Below are positions 1-7,564 of a DNA stretch of 64,000 nucleotides, piece by piece (position 1 is the first letter of the stretch; every line of letters starts with the position of its first letter). A program made the position numbers and the translations under genes. The stretch lies in assembly GCF_001612905.1 (NCBI RefSeq), contig NZ_BDBI01000023.1, positions 1 through 64,000 of the forward strand. Direction: 5' to 3'. This DNA is from Nocardia ignorata NBRC 108230 (lineage in GTDB: Bacteria; Actinomycetota; Actinomycetes; Mycobacteriales; Mycobacteriaceae). The notes under the pieces were generated by a model that saw only the letters and a program-made list of their open reading frames with translations, did no database searches and was not told the DNA's origin.

Positions 1-237
1 TCGGCGCTCGGTGACGACGGCGGTTCGGTGTGCCGGGATCCGGGCTCGGCCCACCTCAAGGCGAAATACCAAGCCGCGCTAAGCAATGGCGCATCAGGGC
101 CCGGACAGCGCCCGGTGATCGGCTCGAAGGAGGCCGCCGAGGCGGTCGGCCAGGCGATCGCCGTCTACTGCCCGCAACACCTGGCCGACTACCGTGCACA
201 TCTCGACACCCTGCATCTCGACGACACGACGAAGTGA
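1..237 (+). CDS. C-terminal part of an unrecognised, probably secreted protein (5' end outside window)
   Basis: The reading frame is open from base 1 and ends at TGA 235-237, so only the last 78 residues are visible. Two cysteines (visible residues 11 and 58) could form a disulfide. The segment ending VYCPQHLADY resembles the C-terminal end of small DUF732-type secreted actinobacterial proteins, but this is a weak visual similarity only. It lies 8 bp before the M20 peptidase start, so the two may be co-transcribed. No function is proposed. An internal GTG at 28 is not a convincing start because the frame continues upstream. Confidence 0.5.
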   Translation, partial: SALGDDGGSVCRDPGSAHLKAKYQAALSNGASGPGQRPVIGSKEAAEAVGQAIAVYCPQHLADYRAHLDTLHLDDTTK

Positions 238-245
238 GGCCACCG

Positions 246-1598
246 ATGACGAAGGCTCCCGATGTCGACGCGCTGCGCGCCAAGGTTTCCGGACTCATGG
301 GCGAGGCGAAAAACGACCTCGCACAGCTGGTTTCGTTCCGGTCCGTGGCCGATCCGCGCCAGTTCCCGGCGGAAGGCTGCACGCGGGCCGCGCAGTGGGT
401 GGCCGACGCTTTCACCGAGCTCGGGCTGACGGTCGGCCTGCACGAGACGCCCGACGGCAGCCAGGCCGTGATCGGGCACCGGCCGGGTCCGCCCGGCAGC
501 CCGACGGTGCTGCTGTACTGCCACTACGACGTGCAACCACCACTCGATGACCAGGCATGGGAAACCCCGGTCTGGACGCTCACGGAGAAGGACGGCCGCT
601 GGTACGGGCGCGGCGCCGCCGACTGCAAGGGCAATATCGTCACCCACCTCACGGCCCTGCGCGCGATCGGCCCCGACTTCCCGGTGGGCATCAAGCTGGT
701 GTCGGAGGGCTCGGAGGAACAGGGCACCGGCGGGCTGGAGAAATTCGTCGTCGCGAATCCCGAGCTGCTCACCGCCGACGCCATCCTGGTCGCCGACTGC
801 GGCAATTTCGCCGTCGGCCTGCCGACCTTCACCCAGACCCTGCGCGGGCAGGTGAATGTCGTCGTCACCGTGACGACCCTCGCCGGGCCGATGCACTCGG
901 GCATGTTCGGTGGGCCGGCACCCGACGCGCTGGCGGCGATGATCCAGCTGCTGTCGTCCCTGCGCGACGAGCACGGCAACACCACCGTCGACGGCCTCAC
1001 CGCCGACCAGCAGTGGACCGGGGTGCAATATCCACCCAAGGACTTCCGGGCCGACGCGGGCGTCCTCGACGGCGTGGACCTGATCGGCGGCGGCACCGTC
1101 GCCGACATGCTGTGGGCCCGTCCGGCGCTGACCGTGCTCGGCATGGACGTGCCCGCGGTGGTCGGCTCGTCGGCGGCGATCCAGCCCAGCACAAGAGCGC
1201 GGCTCAACCTGCGCATCCCGCCCGGCACCGACCCACAACACGCCTATGAGCTGCTGGAAAAGCACCTGCGGGCGCATACCCCGTGGAACGCGCGGCTCGA
1301 CATCGAACTGGAGGGGCTCGGCGAACCGTTCGTCGCCGCCGAACACGGCCCCGCCCGCGACGCGATGTCCGAGGCGATGGCGACCGCGTACGGTCGACCG
1401 GCCACGACGGAAGGTCAGGGCGGTTCCATCCCCCTGTGCAATGTCTTCGCCGACACCTATCCGAAGGCCGAGATCATGCTGATCGGGGTCGAGGAACCGA
1501 AGTGCCTCATCCACGCGCCCAACGAGAGTGTCGATCCGAGCGAGATCGAGCACATGGCGCTGGCCGAGGCGTTGTTCCTGAGCACCTACGGGCGCTAG
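246..1598 (+). CDS. M20 family metallopeptidase (dipeptidase)
   Basis: 450 residues, a normal length for M20 dipeptidases. The metal-binding motifs are visible: YCHYDVQPP (first His ligand, about residue 95), GRGAADCKGN (bridging Asp), and the SEGSEEQGTGG segment with the general-base Glu pair. A dimerisation lid domain lies between the two halves of the catalytic domain. The family hydrolyses dipeptides or acylated amino acids with two zinc ions in the cytoplasm. ATG 246 was chosen because it starts the conserved N-terminal helix and sits just after the upstream gene. The longer frame back to base 30 overlaps that gene. The last 4 bp overlap the convergent MBL-fold gene. Substrate unknown. 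Confidence 0.9.
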   Translation: MTKAPDVDALRAKVSGLMGEAKNDLAQLVSFRSVADPRQFPAEGCTRAAQWVADAFTELGLTVGLHETPDGSQAVIGHRPGPPGSPTVLLYCHYDVQPPLDDQAWETPVWTLTEKDGRWYGRGAADCKGNIVTHLTALRAIGPDFPVGIKLVSEGSEEQGTGGLEKFVVANPELLTADAILVADCGNFAVGLPTFTQTLRGQVNVVVTVTTLAGPMHSGMFGGPAPDALAAMIQLLSSLRDEHGNTTVDGLTADQQWTGVQYPPKDFRADAGVLDGVDLIGGGTVADMLWARPALTVLGMDVPAVVGSSAAIQPSTRARLNLRIPPGTDPQHAYELLEKHLRAHTPWNARLDIELEGLGEPFVAAEHGPARDAMSEAMATAYGRPATTEGQGGSIPLCNVFADTYPKAEIMLIGVEEPKCLIHAPNESVDPSEIEHMALAEALFLSTYGR

Positions 1599-2239
1599 AA
1601 CTGGTCCTGGTCCTCGGGGTCGATCACCCGGAACTCGGTACCAGCCGGCGCCATCTCGGCGAGGCGGCCGAAGTAGATGCCGTGCGCGGAGCGATCGATG
1701 ATGCCGAAATGGATCGGCAGGGCGGTGCGTGGGTTGACCGCGCGCAGGTAGTCGACGGTGTCCCAGATCCGCATCCACGGGGCGACGGCCGGGATGGCGA
1801 GCACGCCGACCGGCACCGGCGGCACCCACAGCGAATCACCCGGATGCACCAGCTGGGCGGGGTCGGCGGCGGTGCCCAGCTGGAAGACCGTGTTGTCGAT
1901 CACCGGGATCTCGGGGTGGATCACCGCGTGGCGGCCGCCGCCACCGGTGATCTGTAAGTCGCCGATGTCGAGCACCTGACCGGCCGATACCGGCTCCCAG
2001 CCCTCGCTGCGCTGCTGGGCCGTCTGCGGGTCGGACAGCAGCCGCGCGCCCGGATTGGCGTCGATCAGGTCGGCGATCCGGTTCGGGTCGATGTGGTCGG
2101 GGTGCTGGTGGGTCACCGCGATCGCGTCCAGACCGGTGATGCCCTCGAACCCGTGCGCGAAGGTGCCGGGATCGAACAGCACTTTCGCGCCGTGCAGTTC
2201 CACGAGGATGCAGGAATGGCCGAAGTGGGCGATACGCAT
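1595..2239 (-). CDS. MBL-fold metallo-hydrolase (UlaG-like)
   Basis: 214 residues beginning MRIAHFGHSCILVE, the typical start of UlaG/YcbL-type metallo-beta-lactamase-fold hydrolases. The HxHxDH zinc motif appears as THQHPDHID near residue 65. Further ligands are likely in GGGGRHAVIHPE and in the late LPIHFGIID. The compact size without extra domains suggests a small-molecule hydrolase. Its substrate cannot be read from the sequence. It is convergent with the M20 peptidase and the two stops overlap by 4 bp. It transcribes away from the purS promoter region. Confidence 0.88.
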   Translation of the reverse strand: MRIAHFGHSCILVELHGAKVLFDPGTFAHGFEGITGLDAIAVTHQHPDHIDPNRIADLIDANPGARLLSDPQTAQQRSEGWEPVSAGQVLDIGDLQITGGGGRHAVIHPEIPVIDNTVFQLGTAADPAQLVHPGDSLWVPPVPVGVLAIPAVAPWMRIWDTVDYLRAVNPRTALPIHFGIIDRSAHGIYFGRLAEMAPAGTEFRVIDPEDQDQF

Positions 2240-2336
2240 GACCCGATGCTATGCGCCACCGACCCCGGAACGCGGGCACGACGGCCGGGTCAACTAGGAT
2301 TTCTGCGTAACCCCCACACCACATGAGGAGCATTGC

Positions 2337-2573
2337 GTGGCACGAGTCGTGGTCGAGGTCATGCCGAAGGCCGAGATTCTGGACCCCCAGGGGCAGGCCG
2401 TGGTCGGCGCGCTCCCACGTCTGGGATTCGCCGGCATCTCGGATGTACGGCAGGGCAAGCGATTCGAGCTCGAGGTGGACGACAGCGTCTCCGACGCCCA
2501 GCTCGAACAGATCGCCGAGGCGCTGCTGGCCAATACGGTGATCGAGGACTGGAAGGTCGTCCGGGTCTCATGA
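2337..2573 (+). CDS. purS: Phosphoribosylformylglycinamidine synthase subunit PurS
   Basis: 78 residues, the usual PurS length, starting with MARVVVEVMPKAEILDPQG and carrying the RQGKRFEL segment typical of the family. PurS is the small bridging subunit of the three-part FGAM synthase (PurS-PurQ-PurL), the fourth step of de novo purine synthesis. It helps pass ammonia from PurQ to PurL. The start is GTG 2337. A TAGGAT -10-like hexamer at 2295-2300 suggests a 5' leader of about 30 nt. The stop overlaps the purQ start (ATGA), indicating translational coupling. purL lies 5 kb downstream, as in mycobacteria. Confidence 0.95.
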   Translation: MARVVVEVMPKAEILDPQGQAVVGALPRLGFAGISDVRQGKRFELEVDDSVSDAQLEQIAEALLANTVIEDWKVVRVS

Positions 2574-3247
2574 GCACACGCATCGGGGTCATCACGTTCC
2601 CGGGGACGCTCGACGATGTCGACGCGGCCCGCGCGGTGCGCCTGGCGGGCGCCGACGCGGTGAGTCTGTGGCACGCCGACGCCGACATCAAGGATGTCGA
2701 CGCGGTGATCGTGCCCGGTGGCTTCTCCTACGGCGACTACCTGCGCTGCGGCGCCATCGCCCGGTTCGCGCCGGTGATGGGCGAAGTGGTCCGGGCCGCC
2801 GGGCAGGGCCTGCCGGTGCTCGGCATCTGCAACGGCTTCCAGGTGCTGTGCGAGGCCGGGCTGCTGCCCGGTGCGCTCACCCGCAACGAGGGCCTGCACT
2901 TCATCTGCCGGGACGAATGGCTCACGGTCGAGGCGACCAACACCGCCTGGACCTCGCGGTACGAGCCGGGCGCGCAGATCCTCGTCCCGCTCAAGTCGGG
3001 TGAGGGCCGTTTCCAGGCGTCGACGAAGGTGCTCGACGAGCTGGAGGGTGAGGGCCGCGTGGTGTTCCGCTACTCCGGTGACAACCCGAACGGTTCGCAG
3101 CGCGGAATCGCAGGCATCTCCTCGGCCAACGGCCGGGTCGTCGGCCTGATGCCGCACCCCGAGCACGCCACCGAGGCGCTCACCGGGCCCAGCGACGACG
3201 GTCTCGGGATGTTCTTCTCCGTGATCGACAGCTTCGTCAACGCCTGA
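2570..3247 (+). CDS. purQ: Phosphoribosylformylglycinamidine synthase subunit PurQ (glutaminase)
   Basis: 225 residues. A class I glutamine amidotransferase domain supplies ammonia to PurL. The nucleophile Cys is in GICNGFQVLCEAG (about residue 85) and the catalytic His and Glu are in the MPHPEHATE segment near the C-terminus. VPGGFSYGDYLRCGAIA is the PurQ signature. The start ATG 2570 overlaps the purS stop by 4 bp. Only 1 bp separates its stop from the stop of the convergent AmiC-like gene, with no obvious terminator between them. Confidence 0.97.
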   Translation: MSTRIGVITFPGTLDDVDAARAVRLAGADAVSLWHADADIKDVDAVIVPGGFSYGDYLRCGAIARFAPVMGEVVRAAGQGLPVLGICNGFQVLCEAGLLPGALTRNEGLHFICRDEWLTVEATNTAWTSRYEPGAQILVPLKSGEGRFQASTKVLDELEGEGRVVFRYSGDNPNGSQRGIAGISSANGRVVGLMPHPEHATEALTGPSDDGLGMFFSVIDSFVNA

Positions 3248-3248
3248 A

Positions 3249-4313
3249 TCAGTCCAACCGGTCGATGATGTCGAAATCGACCCCGTCGGCCCGCGCCAGG
3301 TGCGTGGGGCCGACGGCCTGGTTGCCGAGGAAACCGCGCCGGGTGGCCGGGCCGTCGACGGCGAGACCCTCGGCCAGCCGGGCCTGCACGGTCGGCACGT
3401 CGAGCGTGCCGACGGTGTCGGCCACACTGCGCAGCAGGTGCACCGCCTCATAGGTGGAATTGCCGAACGTCGTGAGCACCGGGGCGAACTTTCCCTGGTG
3501 GCGGCGGTAGCGAGCGCGGCGGCCGTCGTTGTCGTCGAGGAAGAAGCTCGAGGCGACATACAGGTTCTTGTTGGCACCGGGGCCCGCGCTGAGCAGCACG
3601 TTCTCGTCCACCGCCGGGCTGAGACGCGGCAGGAAATCCGACAGCCCCACCGCGGTGAACTGCCTGTTGAAACGGGCGGTGTCGGCGCCGACCATCAGGA
3701 TCAGGACGGCATCGGCGAACAGCAGGGCGGGTTCGTCCAGGAAGTTCGCGAAATCCGTGGTGCCCATCGGCACATAGCGTTCCAGCACGATATCGGCGGG
3801 CGAGGGCAGCGCGCGACGCAGCGCGTGCGCGGTATGGCGCGGCCAGACGTAGTCGTTGCCGATCACCGCCCAGCGGCGCACCCCCAGCTCCCGGCCCATC
3901 CACGCGGCGGCGGGCACGGTCTGGTGATCGGGATGTTCGCCGACCATCAGCACACCCGCGCGTTCGTCGGGCAGGCCTTCGTGGTCGGTGGCGTACAGAT
4001 ACGGCACCCGGCTGTCGACAGCGGTGGCGACCGCACGCCGCACGGCCGAGGTGTGCCAGCCGGTGATCGCGCCGACCATTCCGGTGGCGAGTAGCGCCTC
4101 GACTTCCGTGGCGACCACGCTCGGTGGGCGGCCGCCGTCGATGGTCGTGAGCCGGATCTCACGGCCGAGAATCCCTGTGCCGCTGTTGATTTCGTCTACT
4201 GCCAGCGATATCGCCGCAGTACAGGACGGTGCGATGATGCCACCCGGGCCCTGGGTGGGCACGATCGAGAGAATCTCGATCGTCTCATCCCGGCTCTCGT
4301 CGAAGGTGGGCAT
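3249..4313 (-). CDS. AmiC/UrtA-like periplasmic-binding-fold protein without a signal peptide
   Basis: 354 residues matching the type I periplasmic-binding-protein fold used by short-chain amide and urea binders (AmiC, FmdD, UrtA). The N-terminus starts directly with MPTFDESRDETIEILSIVP and has no signal peptide, lipobox or hydrophobic helix, so the protein should be cytoplasmic. That fits an AmiC-type ligand sensor, known in Pseudomonas to control an antiterminator, better than a transporter component. No permease or amidase gene is adjacent. It is divergent from a MarR regulator across 54 bp, which suggests a shared control region. Ligand identity is inference. Confidence 0.75.
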   Translation of the reverse strand: MPTFDESRDETIEILSIVPTQGPGGIIAPSCTAAISLAVDEINSGTGILGREIRLTTIDGGRPPSVVATEVEALLATGMVGAITGWHTSAVRRAVATAVDSRVPYLYATDHEGLPDERAGVLMVGEHPDHQTVPAAAWMGRELGVRRWAVIGNDYVWPRHTAHALRRALPSPADIVLERYVPMGTTDFANFLDEPALLFADAVLILMVGADTARFNRQFTAVGLSDFLPRLSPAVDENVLLSAGPGANKNLYVASSFFLDDNDGRRARYRRHQGKFAPVLTTFGNSTYEAVHLLRSVADTVGTLDVPTVQARLAEGLAVDGPATRRGFLGNQAVGPTHLARADGVDFDIIDRLD

Positions 4314-4367
4314 TCTGTACTCTATCGCCTAGCTCGAGCAGCATTGTTCGAATGAATTTCTCGGCAG

Positions 4368-4805
4368 GTGGGAATGCGATCGGTGTCCATCATAAGTGGC
4401 TGTTCCACGCTGCACGGCGCGCTGCGCTCGGCAGAGCGAAATTGGGTGCGCCGATTAGACGCGGCGCTGTCGGCCGACAACCTCACCGACGACCACTGGG
4501 CGATTCTCACCCAGCTGTCCACCGAGCACGGCGTGACCATGTCGGAGCTGGCTGCGCAGGCCCGCCTCGCCCCGTCCTCGGCCACCCGGCACGCCGACAA
4601 TCTCGCCGAGCGCGGCCTGATCTTCCGCGTCGCGGCGACCGATGACCGACGGCGGATTCTCATCGGGCTGAGCAGCCTCGGCGCCAAGCTCGTGGCCAAG
4701 ATCCGGCGGGAAGAACAGCTGGCCGAAGAGGAGTTGAAGGCGCGGCTGGGAGCCCGGCGCTACAACGACCTCATGGCCGCCCTCGCCGTCATCGCCGACC
4801 AGTAG
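4368..4805 (+). CDS. MarR family transcriptional regulator
   Basis: About 145 residues. The winged helix-turn-helix is visible in TMSELAAQARLAPSSATRHADNLAERGLI, followed by the wing with the DDRRRILIGLSSLG segment. N- and C-terminal helices would form the dimer interface. The start may be GTG 4368 or ATG 4374, two codons later. The gene is divergent from the cytoplasmic AmiC-like sensor, so it may control that gene and itself. Which ligand it senses is unknown. No further regulated gene is adjacent, as the next gene downstream has its own promoter. Confidence 0.85.
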   Translation: MGMRSVSIISGCSTLHGALRSAERNWVRRLDAALSADNLTDDHWAILTQLSTEHGVTMSELAAQARLAPSSATRHADNLAERGLIFRVAATDDRRRILIGLSSLGAKLVAKIRREEQLAEEELKARLGARRYNDLMAALAVIADQ

Positions 4806-4853
4806 CGGGTGCCGGTCCCGGCGTTCGGCCGCCGGCGCCGACGGTATTGCCCC

Positions 4854-4867
4854 TAGGATCGGCCCTA
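4854..4867 (+). promoter_or_regulatory. -10 element of a probably leaderless transcript (pepC)
   Basis: TAGGAT at 4854-4859 ends 7 nt before the ATG at 4867, the usual distance from a -10 box to a transcription start. The mRNA would therefore begin at or next to the start codon. No Shine-Dalgarno sequence is visible. Leaderless mRNAs are common in mycobacteria and relatives. Confidence 0.5.
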
Positions 4868-6159
4868 TGCCGGTATCTCTGACTGCGGCCACGGCCAGTG
4901 GGTTGTGTGCGTTCATCGATGCTTCGCCGTCGCCGTTCCATGTGTGCGCCACGGTTGCGGCGGAATTGGATGCCAATGGCTTCACGCCGTTGACCGAGGC
5001 GCGGTCCTGGGACGACGCGGGTGGGAAACACTATGTGGTCCGTGGCGGTTCGCTGATCGCCTGGGCCGATTACGACGCGGCGCCCGCCGACCCGTTTCGC
5101 GTGGTCGGGGCGCATACCGACAGCCCCAATCTGCGGGTGAAGCAGCATCCGGATCTGGCCGGGTCCGGCTGGCAGCTGGTCGGGCTCGAACCCTACGGTG
5201 GGGCCTGGCTGAATTCGTGGCTCGACCGGGAACTGGGGATCTCGGGGCGGCTCAGTGTGCGCGACGGTGCGCGGATGCGCGATGTGCTGGTGCGCGTCGA
5301 CGAACCGATTCTGCGGGTGCCGCAGCTGGCGATCCACCTGTCCGAGGACCGGCGCGGGGTGACGCTGGACCCGCAGCGTCACGTGAACGCCATCTGGGGC
5401 ATCGGTGATTCGCCCGCCTCGTTCCTGGATTTCGTGGCCGAGCGGGCCGGGGTGGACGGTGACTCGGTGCTCGGCTGGGAACTGATGACCCACGATCTGG
5501 CGCCGAGCACCATCGTCGGCCGCCATCGCGACCTGGTGAGCGCCCCGCGCCTGGACAATCAGGGCACCTGTTACGCCGGACTGCAGGCGTTCCTCGCCGC
5601 CGCCGACGACCCCGGCGCGGCCACGGCGGTGCTGGTGATGTTCGACCACGAGGAAGTGGGCAGTCAGTCCGATCGCGGCGCCCAATCGGATCTGCTGCCC
5701 GCCGTGCTCGAGCGGATCGTGCTCGCCCGTGGCGGTGGCCGCGCGGATTACCTTGCCGCACTGGCCGGTTCGGTCGTCGCCTCCGGTGACATGGCACATG
5801 CCACGCACCCGAACTATCCCGACCGGCACGAACCCGCGCACCGGATCGAGGTCGGCGGCGGGCCGGTGCTCAAGGTCAACCAGAACCTGCGCTACGCCAC
5901 CGACGCCGCCGGTGCGGGGGCGTTCGCGCTGGCGTGCGCCCAGGCCGAGGTGCCGTTGCAGCGGTATGTGCACCGCGCCGATCTGCCGTGCGGATCGACC
6001 ATCGGCCCGATGACCGCGGCCCGCACCGGAATATCCACCGTCGACGTGGGCGCACCGCAGCTGGCCATGCATTCCTGCCGCGAGCTGATGGGTGCCGCCG
6101 ACATCCCCGCCTACGCCTCGGCGCTGGCCGCCTTCCTCACGCCGACGCCACTGGACTGA
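4867..6159 (+). CDS. pepC: M18 family aminopeptidase
   Basis: 430 residues, standard for bacterial M18 enzymes (aspartyl aminopeptidase family). Zinc-ligand and catalytic segments are present: VVGAHTDSPNLRVK (first His), RLDNQGTCYAG, MFDHEEVGSQSDRGAQ (catalytic Glu and ligands) and the C-terminal AMHSCRELMGAAD. The enzyme removes N-terminal residues from peptides in the cytoplasm. Its position between purQ and purL matches the mycobacterial pepC gene. Its mRNA is probably leaderless. The last 49 bp overlap the 3' end of the convergent mannosyltransferase gene, so the two transcripts must be antisense at their ends. Confidence 0.93.
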   Translation: MPVSLTAATASGLCAFIDASPSPFHVCATVAAELDANGFTPLTEARSWDDAGGKHYVVRGGSLIAWADYDAAPADPFRVVGAHTDSPNLRVKQHPDLAGSGWQLVGLEPYGGAWLNSWLDRELGISGRLSVRDGARMRDVLVRVDEPILRVPQLAIHLSEDRRGVTLDPQRHVNAIWGIGDSPASFLDFVAERAGVDGDSVLGWELMTHDLAPSTIVGRHRDLVSAPRLDNQGTCYAGLQAFLAAADDPGAATAVLVMFDHEEVGSQSDRGAQSDLLPAVLERIVLARGGGRADYLAALAGSVVASGDMAHATHPNYPDRHEPAHRIEVGGGPVLKVNQNLRYATDAAGAGAFALACAQAEVPLQRYVHRADLPCGSTIGPMTAARTGISTVDVGAPQLAMHSCRELMGAADIPAYASALAAFLTPTPLD

Positions 6160-7406
6160 GGCCGATAGGTGATCACCGCGTACACCAGGACCGCGAAAGT
6201 GGCCCACACGTAGGTACTTCCGATGATCTGCTGCCACCACGCCCAGTCCAGCTCGTGATCGCGGTTGTGCGGCAGCAACCATTGCGGGCCGATGATGAAC
6301 ACCACCGTGAACACGGCGACCAGCGTCGTGAACGCGCGCGAACGCCTGCGCACCGCCAGGTCGACGGCGACGACGAGCGCCGGCGCCACCCACACCCAGT
6401 GATGCGACCACGACACCGGCGAGACGAGCAGGATCGCGGCGGCGTTCACCAGCATGGCCGCGACGTCACGACCCGCCTCGATGAGCCGGTACATCCACAC
6501 CGCCGCCAGCGTGATCGTCAACGCCGACAGCAGGATCCAGAGCGCGGTGGCGGCCGAGGAGTCGATGCCGAGCCGGTACAGGGTGCCCTTGATCGACTGG
6601 TTCCCGGCGAAATACGGGGTGCCGATGCGGCCGGTGTCGGTGACGGTGTGGAACCAGTACTGGACCGAGTCGCTCGGGAAGAGCAGGAAGCCGACGCCGA
6701 CGGCACCGGCGGCCGAAACCACCAGCGTCGCCGCGGCTTTCCAATCGCGGCGCAGCAGGAAATACAGCAGGTAACCGGCCGGGATCAGCTTGATCGACAC
6801 GGCGATGCCGATCAGCATTCCGCGGGGCCAGAACGGTTTACGCACCAGGATGTCGACGGTGACCGCGGCCATCAGGATCAGATTGATCTGCCCGAAATTG
6901 ACCGTCTGCCGTACCGGTTCCAGGAACTGCGCCGCACCGAGACCGGCGATCACCACCGCCAGCACTGTGATCCGGTCGAACTCGGGTCGCACCCGGATCA
7001 GCACCAGCCACAGCGCCACCGCCAGACTCAGCAGCGAGGTGGTGAGCACGACCACCTCGGCGGCGACCAGCGGCATCACGGCGAGCGGGACGAAGAACAA
7101 CGCGGCCAGCGGGGGATAGGTGAACGGCAGCCCGAGCCCTAGCACCGGAGGCATCGGGCCGTACAGGTCGCCGCCGTCGAGCCACACGCGGGCTCCGTTG
7201 CGATACACCTGCAGGTCGATGAAACCGCTCCACCAGTTGGCGACGAACGCGATCACCCCGGAGACCACGAACAAGGCGATCGCCGCAAGCAGCAGCCCGC
7301 GTCGCCGGTCAGGGCGCGAGTTCTGTTCCCGCCTGCCGCCCGACTCCGCCTCGCGCGCGGAAAATGGTGGCTCGACCTGCTCGGCAACCCCCGGACTTTC
7401 GTTCAC
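6111..7406 (-). CDS. GT87 family polyprenyl-phosphate-mannose alpha-mannosyltransferase (integral membrane)
   Basis: About 431 residues with 9-11 hydrophobic segments, typical of GT-C fold GT87 (DUF2029) alpha-mannosyltransferases that build mycobacterial and nocardial lipomannan/LAM. The family motif region is visible in the first loop, FIDLQVYRNGARVWLDGGDLYG, which carries the acidic residue expected in GT-C enzymes, and later in YPPLAALFFVPLA and TVNFGQINLILM. The start is uncertain. GTG 7406 follows a TACGCT -10-like hexamer by 6 nt (leaderless), while TTG 7445 and GTG 7430 would add 13 or 8 residues. It would use the polyprenyl-phosphate mannose made by the Ppm-type synthase at 59.3 kb. 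Confidence 0.85.
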   Translation of the reverse strand: MNESPGVAEQVEPPFSAREAESGGRREQNSRPDRRRGLLLAAIALFVVSGVIAFVANWWSGFIDLQVYRNGARVWLDGGDLYGPMPPVLGLGLPFTYPPLAALFFVPLAVMPLVAAEVVVLTTSLLSLAVALWLVLIRVRPEFDRITVLAVVIAGLGAAQFLEPVRQTVNFGQINLILMAAVTVDILVRKPFWPRGMLIGIAVSIKLIPAGYLLYFLLRRDWKAAATLVVSAAGAVGVGFLLFPSDSVQYWFHTVTDTGRIGTPYFAGNQSIKGTLYRLGIDSSAATALWILLSALTITLAAVWMYRLIEAGRDVAAMLVNAAAILLVSPVSWSHHWVWVAPALVVAVDLAVRRRSRAFTTLVAVFTVVFIIGPQWLLPHNRDHELDWAWWQQIIGSTYVWATFAVLVYAVITYRPQSSGVGVRKAASAEA

Positions 7407-7564
7407 GGCGTCAGCGTAACGGGTGCTCACCGTGGCGAACCGCAAGTGTGATCAGACCGAATCCGCGCACCAGCGGCGGACGGGGAGTACAGGCGGCGGG
7501 CCGCGACGGCCCTACCGATAGACTCGGAGCCAAGTTCCCCCGGCCGAAAGGACCCTGGTCTCCC

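Noticed and set aside
189..1829. 546-residue minus-strand frame
   Set aside because: Shadow of the M20 peptidase: composition is His/Arg/Gly-rich in the way of antisense high-GC frames, with no domain.
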